From Legionella sp. (GTDB lineage Bacteria > Pseudomonadota > Gammaproteobacteria > Legionellales > Legionellaceae), in the NCBI GenBank assembly GCA_003507515.1, contig DNVL01000132.1, positions 1 through 5,285 of the forward strand: a stretch of 5,285 nt of DNA, read 5' to 3'. Under the pieces are notes generated by a model. It worked only from the letters and a program-made list of their open reading frames with translations. It did no database searches and had not been told where the DNA came from. Of the stretch, positions 1 through 5,285 are shown piece by piece. Position numbers and translations under genes: made by a program. How positions within the stretch are numbered: the first letter of the stretch is position 1; every line of letters begins with the position of its first letter.

Positions 1-2
1 TG

Positions 3-1925
3 CGTGCCAATGATTGGTGCGTGGTGGGGGGTCGCATCTGCGTGTCGGAGGTTAAACAGGGGGGCAAGCGGCCCATGCTCTATTGCCAAGTGGAAGACAA
101 AACAGGGCTATTCACATTACGTTTTTTCAATTTCCACCCGAAACAAGTCAAACTATTCCATCAAAACCAGCGGATTCGCGTCTTTGGTGAGGTGCGTGAA
201 TTTGCCAAAAAATACGAGATGATTCATCCAGAATACCAATTGCTCGATCGCAACGGCGAATGCCCGGTGGAAGAAACGCTCACGCCCATTTACGCCACTA
301 CCCATGGATTAAGCCAAACACGGCTTCGGCAATTGATTAAACGCGCCATCACCCATTGCCAAGCAGCGCTCGGTTCTTTGGAATGGATGACACCCCATCA
401 ATTGCAACAGCACGGGTTTCAATCCATGCCCCTTGCGGTTGCGCAATTGCATCTTCCGCCGCCAGACACACCTGTGGAGTCGCTGGAAGAAGGGAGCCAT
501 CCCGCCTTAAAACGCCTGGCCTTTGATGAGCTACTCGCACAACGCCTCAGCATGGAATTCGCGCGCCTGCAACGAAACACCCTGGCAGCCCCCCTACTGC
601 CAAAATCACATGGCCTACTCGGTCCATTTCTGGCGATGCTACCTTTTGCATTAACACCCGCCCAACAACGCGTTCATGACGAAATAACGGCCGATCTCAT
701 GCTAGAAAAACCCATGCTCCGATTGGTTCAAGGCGATGTAGGCTCTGGCAAAACGGTCATCGCGGCCTTGGCTGCAGCACAAGCGATTGCCAACGGTTAT
801 CAAGTCGCGCTCATGGCGCCGACCGACATTTTAAGCGAACAGCATACTCAAACCCTATTCCGCTGGTTTACACCGTTAGGGATAAGCGTCAAGCGGCTCA
901 GTGGGAAAATGAACGCGCGCGCACGACGTGAAACGCTCATCGCGTTAGCCACGCATGAATGTCAATTGATTATCGGCACGCACGCCCTTTTTCAGGAGAG
1001 CGTTGTCTTTGCACGATTAGGCCTTGTGATCATTGACGAACAACATCGATTTGGTGTCGAACAACGGTTGTCATTGCAACAAAAAGGACAAAAAAATTCC
1101 TGCATTCCGCACCAACTCCTCATGACCGCCACCCCCATCCCCCGAACGTTAGCCATGACCCAATTTGGACACATGGATGTGTCGAGTATTGATGAATTAC
1201 CCCCAGGGCGCACCCCCATTACAACAGCCGTTGTCAACCAAGACAAGCGTGAATCCATCATCAGCCGGCTACAAGCGGCTATCGCCACCGGCCGTCAAGC
1301 CTATTGGGTGTGCACCTTGATTGATGAATCGGAAGCATTGCAATGCGCGGCGGCCACCGAGAGTGCGGAACGCTTGCAAACCCTATTGCCTAATATACGC
1401 GTAGGCTTGGTGCATGGCCGCATGACGCCATTGGAGAAAGAAGCCATCATGGCCGCATTTAAAGCGGGAGAAATCCACGTGTTGGTGGCCACTACCGTCA
1501 TTGAGGTCGGGGTCGACGTTGCCAATGCCAGTCTCATGATCATTGAGAATGCTGAACGTTTAGGCTTGTCGCAATTGCATCAGTTGCGTGGCCGCGTTGG
1601 CCGCGGGAGCGCTCAGTCACACTGCTTATTGCTCTATCAATCGCCTCTGTCGAGACAAGGCAATGAACGCTTGCGCATCATGCGATCCACGAGCGATGGC
1701 TTCCTCATTGCTGAAAAAGACCTGCAATTACGCGGCGCGGGTGAGTTTTTAGGCACGCGACAAACGGGTTATCGTGAATATAAAGTCGCTCACTTGCCAC
1801 GTGATGAAGGGTTGTTGCAAGGCGTGGTGACCGCCGCTATCCAATTAAGCCGTAACGAACCCGCCATCGCCCATGCCATTGCCAAGCGATGGCTTGGGGA
1901 ATTTGAGCCGTTTCTACAAGGGTAA
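3..1925 (+). CDS. recG: ATP-dependent DNA helicase RecG, 5'-truncated by window edge
   Basis: RecG is a cytoplasmic superfamily 2 double-stranded DNA translocase that remodels stalled replication forks, R-loops and Holliday junctions. The reading frame is open to the left edge. Residues before the first possible GTG (position 21) already align with E. coli RecG, so this is a truncated gene: about 640 codons are present of a usual ~690, with roughly 60 N-terminal codons missing. Visible parts in order are the wedge/OB-fold region (about 3-270, including FFNFHP and MIHPEY), Walker A GDVGSGKT (732-755), the DEQH box (1035-1046), TATPIPRTL (1125-1151), the motif VI region QLHQLRGRVGRG (1572-1607) and the C-terminal LGTRQTG (1749-1769) of the translocation region. 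All catalytic motifs are intact and there is no frameshift, so the gene looks functional. It is followed by a 291-bp gap, so co-transcription with the downstream transporters is unlikely but not excluded. Confidence 0.98.
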   Translation, partial: RANDWCVVGGRICVSEVKQGGKRPMLYCQVEDKTGLFTLRFFNFHPKQVKLFHQNQRIRVFGEVREFAKKYEMIHPEYQLLDRNGECPVEETLTPIYATTHGLSQTRLRQLIKRAITHCQAALGSLEWMTPHQLQQHGFQSMPLAVAQLHLPPPDTPVESLEEGSHPALKRLAFDELLAQRLSMEFARLQRNTLAAPLLPKSHGLLGPFLAMLPFALTPAQQRVHDEITADLMLEKPMLRLVQGDVGSGKTVIAALAAAQAIANGYQVALMAPTDILSEQHTQTLFRWFTPLGISVKRLSGKMNARARRETLIALATHECQLIIGTHALFQESVVFARLGLVIIDEQHRFGVEQRLSLQQKGQKNSCIPHQLLMTATPIPRTLAMTQFGHMDVSSIDELPPGRTPITTAVVNQDKRESIISRLQAAIATGRQAYWVCTLIDESEALQCAAATESAERLQTLLPNIRVGLVHGRMTPLEKEAIMAAFKAGEIHVLVATTVIEVGVDVANASLMIIENAERLGLSQLHQLRGRVGRGSAQSHCLLLYQSPLSRQGNERLRIMRSTSDGFLIAEKDLQLRGAGEFLGTRQTGYREYKVAHLPRDEGLLQGVVTAAIQLSRNEPAIAHAIAKRWLGEFEPFLQG

Positions 1926-1960
1926 TGCTTTTTATTGAGTATATAGGTGCACCAATGCAT

Positions 1961-1969
1961 TGTGCATAA
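1961..1969 (-). promoter_or_regulatory. DnaA box, perfect consensus
   Basis: The plus strand reads TGTGCATAA, which is TTATGCACA on the minus strand, a 9/9 match to TTATNCACA. It lies 36 bp after the recG stop and about 108 bp from the main cluster, with AT-rich sequence between them. A single box could occur by chance; its nearness to the other boxes makes it credible. Confidence 0.55.
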
Positions 1970-2077
1970 CTTTTTAGTTCCATATTTAAACAAATCGCAC
2001 AACAAGGCCTTTTGTTTTTGTAAGCGGTTGAAAGTTGTCGGTTTTTAATTTTATTCAAAGATGGTCATCTGCATTTA

Positions 2078-2086
2078 TTATCCACA
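2078..2086 (+). promoter_or_regulatory. DnaA box, perfect consensus (R1-type)
   Basis: The sequence TTATCCACA matches the strongest E. coli-type DnaA box exactly. It is the first of three boxes within 35 bp and faces the next box (2092-2100) in inverted orientation, 5 bp apart. It also forms the left arm of an 8-bp perfect inverted repeat. Confidence 0.65.
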
Positions 2087-2091
2087 AAATC

Positions 2092-2100
2092 GGTGGATAA
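2092..2100 (-). promoter_or_regulatory. DnaA box, one mismatch
   Basis: The plus strand reads GGTGGATAA, giving TTATCCACC on the minus strand, an 8/9 match with the last base deviating. It is the mirror of the perfect box at 2078-2086 and is followed in the same orientation by another box, with 12 bp from start to start. Confidence 0.5.
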
Positions 2101-2103
2101 CTC

Positions 2104-2112
2104 TGTGTATAG
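2104..2112 (-). promoter_or_regulatory. DnaA box, one mismatch
   Basis: The plus strand reads TGTGTATAG, giving CTATACACA on the minus strand, an 8/9 match to TTATNCACA with the first base deviating. It is in direct orientation with the box at 2092-2100. One-mismatch boxes are not rare by chance, so the support comes from clustering. Confidence 0.45.
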
Positions 2113-2142
2113 CATGTTAAACTCGTTGCAAACATTGGCCAT

Positions 2143-2193
2143 GGACTACTGGCCCAGAACTTACCAGTCCGCATGAAGGATCGAATCCGGACT
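2143..2193 (+). promoter_or_regulatory. Leader with two competing inverted repeats upstream of the CDF gene
   Basis: The short block AGTCC (2166-2170) can pair with GGACT on its left (2143-2147) or with GGACT on its right (2189-2193), so the two hairpins would exclude each other. The left alternative can be replaced by ACTGG/CCAGT (2148-2152 with 2164-2168). The right one is extended by GGAT/ATCC (2178-2181 with 2185-2188), stacked inside it with a bulge. The structure ends 12 nt before the ribosome binding site. This resembles the logic of a translational switch, but stems of 5 bp arise easily by chance and I recognise no known riboswitch class. Confidence 0.25.
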
Positions 2194-2205
2194 TGATATT
2201 CATTC

Positions 2206-2210
2206 AAGGA
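2206..2210 (+). promoter_or_regulatory. Ribosome binding site of the CDF gene
   Basis: AAGGA sits 6 nt before the ATG at 2217. It decides the start: the in-frame TTG at 2193 lacks such a site and would place the Shine-Dalgarno sequence inside the coding region. Confidence 0.8.
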
Positions 2211-2216
2211 TTTACC

Positions 2217-3368
2217 ATGGCAAACGATGTCCGGTATCATCAAGCAAAAAAAGTCACCCTGATCGGTGCTGCAGTCAATGCACTCCTGGGGGTTATCAAA
2301 CTAGTCGGTGGCGTTGCGTTTCACTCTCATGCATTGATTGCCGACGCACTCCATTCGTTTTCTGATCTCGTAACCGACATGATGGTCGTGTTCGCATCCA
2401 AATATGGCAGTCAAGACGCCGACGCAGGACACCCTTATGGCCATAAACGCATTGAAACGGCCGCCACCTTTTTGCTCGCTCTTCTGCTGATTCTTGCAGG
2501 CGCGGGCATTGCCTGGGACTCACTGGATGAAATCATCCACCATCAACACAGCAAACCAGGCTTTTTTGCCCTGCCCATTGCAGCGTTATCCATTCTGGCC
2601 AATGAAGCGCTCTTCCATTACACACACCACATTGGCAAACGCATTGGTTCCGATTTAATCATTGCAAATGCTTGGCATCACCGCTCTGACGCTGCCTCAT
2701 CGATCGTGGTTTTAGTCGGATTAATGGGGAGTGTATTTGGCTGGGTGGGCTTTGATGCTGTGGCCGCGGTTATCGTGGGTGGCTTGATCATCCAAATGGG
2801 ATTGAGTTATGGCTACAATAGCATCAAAGAATTGGTGGATACGGCCGTAGAGCCTGCCTTATTGGCTCAAATAGAACGCGTTATCGAGGACATTGAAGGG
2901 GTTCAAAAAGTTCATCAATTGCGCACGCGCATGATGGGGGGAGACATTTTCATTGATGTGCATATCCTCGTTTCCCCCAGCATATCCGTCTCAGAGGGAC
3001 ACTATATCGCTCAGCACGTGCACGTTGCCTTGATGAATCAATTCGACCGCGTCAAGGATGTAACGGTTCATGTGGATCCTGAAGACGATGAGATCTCTTC
3101 CCCATCTCTCCATTTACCGAACCGCAAAACAGTGGAAGGGGAATGGTTACAGCAATGGAAAGTCGACTTCTCCTGCATTCAAGCCTGGAATTTACATTAT
3201 TTAAATGGGAAACTCAGCATAGATTTGATCTGTGCTCAAGCAACCAACCAAGAAAAGCGCTTAAGTCAACGCATTCGTGATGATTTAGTGGGTCAACCGC
3301 ACATTGAAACCGTTCGTTTATTGAGCCAAACCGAGACCCTTGCTATACTCCACCACGAAACTTTATAA
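2217..3368 (+). CDS. Cation diffusion facilitator (Zn2+/divalent metal exporter), YiiP/FieF-like with C-terminal extension
   Basis: This 383-residue inner-membrane protein belongs to the CDF family, whose bacterial members work as dimers and exchange cytoplasmic Zn2+ (also Fe2+, Cd2+, Co2+) for protons. About six membrane spans fill residues 10-200. Transport site A is H46/D50 in TM2 (HSFSD) and H154/D158 in TM5 (HHRSD). Site B is D69, H72 and H76 in the DADAGHPYGH loop. The cytoplasmic domain (about 210-290) keeps the binuclear site of YiiP: H233, H249, H262, H285 and D287, plus LRTR at 235-238. H46 replaces the Asp of E. coli YiiP, giving the His-Asp/His-Asp set associated with Zn-preferring CDFs, so zinc is the best guess. 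YiiP ends near residue 300; here about 85 extra residues follow and look like a decayed second copy of the cytoplasmic domain. The start is the ATG after AAGGA. The ZIP gene follows after 12 nt, so they form an operon. Confidence 0.96.
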   Translation: MANDVRYHQAKKVTLIGAAVNALLGVIKLVGGVAFHSHALIADALHSFSDLVTDMMVVFASKYGSQDADAGHPYGHKRIETAATFLLALLLILAGAGIAWDSLDEIIHHQHSKPGFFALPIAALSILANEALFHYTHHIGKRIGSDLIIANAWHHRSDAASSIVVLVGLMGSVFGWVGFDAVAAVIVGGLIIQMGLSYGYNSIKELVDTAVEPALLAQIERVIEDIEGVQKVHQLRTRMMGGDIFIDVHILVSPSISVSEGHYIAQHVHVALMNQFDRVKDVTVHVDPEDDEISSPSLHLPNRKTVEGEWLQQWKVDFSCIQAWNLHYLNGKLSIDLICAQATNQEKRLSQRIRDDLVGQPHIETVRLLSQTETLAILHHETL

Positions 3369-3371
3369 GGA
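3367..3371 (+). promoter_or_regulatory. Ribosome binding site of the ZIP gene, overlapping the CDF stop codon
   Basis: AAGGA lies 9 nt before the ATG at 3381 and shares two bases with the TAA stop (3366-3368) of the CDF gene. This arrangement favours translational coupling of the two transporter genes. Confidence 0.75.
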
Positions 3372-3380
3372 TTACACCCT

Positions 3381-4136
3381 ATGGCTACGGCCACTTTAAA
3401 ATTGTTTTTTGCACTCAGTATTTTCGCAGTCATCTTGCTGGCAGGCTGGTACCCGTTTAAAAAGCGCCTGCAACACGATGCGCATTTTGATTTCCCCATC
3501 GGTGAGACATTGGCCACCGGTGTTTTTTTAGGCGCCGCATTATTGCATATGTTGCCTGAATCAACGGCCATGTTCCACCGCTTAGGTTACCATTACCCCT
3601 TTTCATACCTCATCACCGGCGGCATCTTTCTCTTGTTTTTATGGCTGGAGCATGTAGGTAAAGAGCTCTATCACCACCATGATTCAGCCCACCCTGCTTT
3701 CGCGATTCTCGCCTGGATCATGTTATCGATCCATTCTTTAGTGCTTGGTGCCGCCTTAGGCTTTAGCCAAGAATACTCCTTGGTCATCATGTTGTTTTTA
3801 GCCATTATTACGCACAAGTGGGCCGAAAGTTTTGCCATTGCGGTACAACTCAATAAAAGCAGCCTAACCACTAAAAAAAGCATTGGCTTTTTTCTGGTGT
3901 TTGCCCTCATGAGCCCCTTGGGCATTTTTATCGGCTGGTACCTTGGACACGGGGTTGAAACCCATACGCTGATCGATCCCATATTGATTGCGGTCTCTGC
4001 AGGAACATTCCTCTATTTAGGCACCCTACATGGTCTTGAGCGCTGCGTCATGGTGCAACGCTGCTGTAATTTAGCCGATTTTAGCTTTGTGATCATTGGG
4101 TTTTCATTGATGGCGTCGGTTGCGTATTATGTTTGA
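3381..4136 (+). CDS. ZIP-family divalent metal transporter, ZIP1-like signature
   Basis: This 251-residue inner-membrane protein has about eight hydrophobic spans, the ZIP family architecture. ZIP proteins usually carry Zn2+, Fe2+ or Mn2+ into the cytoplasm. TM2 reads GVFLGAALLHMLPE (47-60). TM4 has HS with G123 (H118, S119). TM5 has HKWAES with H145, K146 and E149. AGTFLYLG (207-214) matches the conserved TM7 segment. A short histidine-bearing loop (H98-H100, D101, H104) lies between TM3 and TM4, where the family carries its variable metal-binding loop. Common bacterial ZIPs (ZupT, GufA, BbZIP) have HNxPEG in TM4 and QNxPEG or HNxPEG in TM5. Here the TM4 Glu is Leu122 and the TM5 Asn is Lys146, as in the animal and fungal ZIP1-3 group, so one metal site (H118, H145, E149) is expected rather than two. 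It follows the CDF gene by 12 nt. The substrate is inferred to be zinc. Confidence 0.93.
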   Translation: MATATLKLFFALSIFAVILLAGWYPFKKRLQHDAHFDFPIGETLATGVFLGAALLHMLPESTAMFHRLGYHYPFSYLITGGIFLLFLWLEHVGKELYHHHDSAHPAFAILAWIMLSIHSLVLGAALGFSQEYSLVIMLFLAIITHKWAESFAIAVQLNKSSLTTKKSIGFFLVFALMSPLGIFIGWYLGHGVETHTLIDPILIAVSAGTFLYLGTLHGLERCVMVQRCCNLADFSFVIIGFSLMASVAYYV

Positions 4137-5285
4137 CAATGGCGGGGTCCACTATCATTATTGGAATGAAGATGATTATCTCCGCGCAATCGCTCATCAA
4201 AAAATTTTATTCCAGATCGCCTACTATCGGCGTTATTCAGTTTAGGATCTTTTTCTAATGTTGGTAATGACCTATTATTTTGACTCCTTTCTTCTATCCA
4301 TGGTTCTTCCCGCGGTGAAGAATATTGAGTCGATTTTTTTCTCTCAAAAACGCTAGGCCAAGTAAAAGCTATCGATACGAATACTAAAACGACTGGAGAC
4401 AATATGGCCATAATAATGCTTAATGCAAATTTTTCCCCTATTGCGTCTCCCAGCGTTTCACCAATATGAATTCCGCTTCGGATGCCACCTGCAACGGAAT
4501 AAGCAAGAGAATCACCTATCAAAGCACATAACTTAAACACATTTAGGGCTTGATGACTTATCTTTTGCGCTCTTGTTTTGTTTTCTTCCGGTGGCTCATA
4601 TATGGATTCAAATTTTTCTTTTAGATCGACATAGGTTTTCGGGTTAAAGACTTTGTATACTTGTGAGAAAGTATTAACAACCATGGTAGTCGATGTGCAT
4701 ATCATTGCAATGACATGTGCTAAAAGAGTATCAGGAGTGGCACCCATAGTATTTAAAAGCTTATTAAGCCCTGATACCGTAGTAAACCAAGTGAGTGTTG
4801 CATAAACTATTAAAAAGACCGCACTGATCAATCCTAATAAGACACATCGCAACAAGCCATGGCTTTTTTTATACTCATCAATAAAGAGATTTTTAAATTT
4901 GATATAATTTTCACGTATGCCGATGGCTTGAAACGAATAAAAAGAAATAGCAGCAACCAAAGATAACCCCACTGTAACGACCAAAACGAGCGGATGAGAG
5001 GCGAGCGTACCTGCCCCCAAAAAAGTGAGGAGTCCTACGAGACCAGCGTACCCAGAAATGCCCGCAGAAAGACATGCCAGCAATGTCACAATACCAAAAA
5101 ATAATTTCTGACCTTTATCCCATATCGTTTTTTCTTTTAAATTGTCTTCAAGCCTCTTAAACGTTTTTTGTTTTTGAGGCTGAAAGCCAGCACTATCAAG
5201 CATGGCTTGCCCACGACTTAATAAACACACGATTCCATTACAGCAGGAAAGTACTATCGCTAAGCCGAGGCTAACACCGAAGGGG
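4127..5285 (-). CDS. Multi-span membrane protein of unknown function with internal repeats, 5'-truncated by window edge
   Basis: I do not recognise this protein. From the GTG at 5230 it would be 367 residues, but the frame stays open to the right edge and the upstream codons encode another hydrophobic segment (GVSLGLAIVLSCCNGIVCLL), so the true start is probably outside the window. Numbering from 5230, spans lie near 44-64, 81-101, 127-148, 170-191, 228-250 and 268-289. They form hairpins, each of the first ones followed by a Lys/Glu-rich segment: FKRLEDNLKEK, YIKFKNLFIDEYKK, YVDLKEKFESIYEP. This gives a repeating unit of about 85 residues. The last ~70 residues are polar and probably disordered. 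The gene is AT-richer than its neighbours (14 G+C in bases 4861-4920, against 35 in 721-780 of recG). It is convergent with the ZIP gene and overlaps it by 10 bp. It could be a lineage-specific membrane protein or a secreted effector, but nothing visible decides. Confidence 0.8.
   Translation of the reverse strand, partial: PFGVSLGLAIVLSCCNGIVCLLSRGQAMLDSAGFQPQKQKTFKRLEDNLKEKTIWDKGQKLFFGIVTLLACLSAGISGYAGLVGLLTFLGAGTLASHPLVLVVTVGLSLVAAISFYSFQAIGIRENYIKFKNLFIDEYKKSHGLLRCVLLGLISAVFLIVYATLTWFTTVSGLNKLLNTMGATPDTLLAHVIAMICTSTTMVVNTFSQVYKVFNPKTYVDLKEKFESIYEPPEENKTRAQKISHQALNVFKLCALIGDSLAYSVAGGIRSGIHIGETLGDAIGEKFALSIIMAILSPVVLVFVSIAFTWPSVFERKKSTQYSSPREEPWIEERSQNNRSLPTLEKDPKLNNADSRRSGIKFFDERLRGDNHLHSNNDSGPRHCQT
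4337..5119 (-). repeat. Diverged protein-level tandem repeats (about 85-residue TM hairpin units)
   Basis: Units are approximately 5119-4865, 4858-4598 and 4549-4337, with part of an earlier unit from 5285 to about 5123. Each has a hydrophobic span, a 15-20 residue loop and a second span; in all but the last this leads into a motif such as FYSFQA or VNTFSQV and then a charged helix. The similarity is in pattern and hydrophobicity, not nucleotide identity, so this was judged by eye and needs a self-alignment. Confidence 0.4.

Larger units (their letters stand above)
2078..2100. repeat. Perfect 8-bp inverted repeat, 7-nt spacer
   Basis: The arms TTATCCAC (2078-2085) and GTGGATAA (2093-2100) are exact reverse complements around AAAATCG. 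There is no T run after the right arm, so this does not look like an intrinsic terminator. The arms coincide with two facing DnaA boxes, which is the better explanation. Confidence 0.7.
1926..2216. other. AT-rich intergenic region with DnaA-box cluster (candidate oriC or DnaA-regulated element)
   Basis: This 291-bp gap separates recG from the CDF gene. I see no plausible coding sequence in it. Its left two thirds are AT-rich with several T runs. It contains two perfect matches to the DnaA box consensus TTATNCACA (1961-1969 on the minus strand, 2078-2086 on the plus strand) and two matches with one mismatch (2092-2100 and 2104-2112, both minus strand). Three of the four lie in 35 bp. DnaA boxes grouped next to an AT-rich stretch are the known layout of bacterial replication origins, and they also occur at DnaA-regulated promoters. 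Only one GATC is present (2179-2182). No dnaA, dnaN, mnmG or rpmH gene lies in the window to support an origin assignment. The right end (2143-2193) has inverted repeats that may form a leader structure for the transporter mRNA. No sigma-70 promoter stands out clearly. Confidence 0.5.

Noticed and set aside
21..23. GTG as the start codon of recG
   Set aside because: The frame is open to the left edge and the residues before it continue the match to RecG; the protein would lack its N-terminal wedge region.
4..222. Small plus-strand reading frame at the left edge
   Set aside because: It lies in another frame inside recG and its protein has no recognisable pattern.
2001..2020. Possible intrinsic terminator after recG (AACAAGG/CCTT followed by TTTTGTTTTT)
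   Set aside because: The stem needs a bulge and leaves almost no loop, and its GC content is low. The T-rich tract may still help termination, but the hairpin is not convincing.
2104..2125. Zur-like or Fur-like operator or a -10 element (TGTGTATAGCATGTTAAAC)
   Set aside because: It does not have the symmetry of a Zur or Fur box, and no -35 element sits at 16-18 nt from TATAGC. The DnaA box reading fits better.
2175..2193. GGATCGAATCC resembles the T-arm of a tRNA
   Set aside because: The loop has ATC instead of TTC, the T stem beyond GG/CC does not pair, and there is no acceptor stem, anticodon arm or CCA end around it. It is better seen as part of the leader inverted repeat.
2193..2195. 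TTG as an earlier start of the CDF gene
   Set aside because: It has no Shine-Dalgarno site, while the ATG at 2217 is preceded by AAGGA at 6-nt spacing and gives the usual short N-terminus.
3293..3571. Minus-strand reading frame across the CDF-ZIP junction
   Set aside because: It is a shadow of two well-supported transporter genes and has no ribosome binding site of note.
1..5285. Mobile elements, CRISPR arrays, rRNA
   Set aside because: No transposase or integrase motif, no terminal inverted repeats with target duplication, no regularly spaced direct repeats and no rRNA-like sequence were seen.

Overview
The window reads as chromosomal DNA from a gammaproteobacterium of moderate GC. The RecG protein follows Escherichia coli RecG closely through every helicase motif, and the metal transporter matches E. 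coli YiiP/FieF residue by residue at its metal sites. A Legionella/Coxiella-like lineage is possible, but that is only an impression from overall style and nothing here proves it.

Layout, left to right. Bases 3-1925 (+) hold recG, cut by the left edge and missing roughly its first 60 codons. Bases 1926-2216 are a 291-bp AT-rich intergenic stretch with two perfect DnaA boxes, two more boxes with one mismatch each, and a potentially switching hairpin leader just before the next gene. Bases 2217-3368 (+) encode a cation diffusion facilitator (CDF) with a full set of YiiP-type metal sites and an unusual C-terminal extension. Bases 3381-4136 (+) encode a ZIP-family metal transporter in the same operon; its ribosome binding site overlaps the CDF stop codon. 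Bases 4127-5285 (-) hold a convergent, AT-richer gene for a multi-span membrane protein of unknown function. It overlaps the ZIP gene by 10 bp and runs off the right edge.

The CDF/ZIP pair is the functional core. CDF proteins normally export Zn2+ or similar ions from the cytoplasm, while ZIP proteins normally import them, so the two together look like a metal-homeostasis cassette with opposed fluxes. recG is a genome-maintenance gene and probably a separate transcription unit.

The observations most worth following are the DnaA-box cluster behind recG (a candidate replication origin or DnaA-controlled element), the apparent duplicated and decayed C-terminal domain in the CDF, the eukaryote-like ZIP signature, and the roughly 85-residue internal repeats of the unknown membrane protein. 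No mobile element, CRISPR array, tRNA or rRNA was found.
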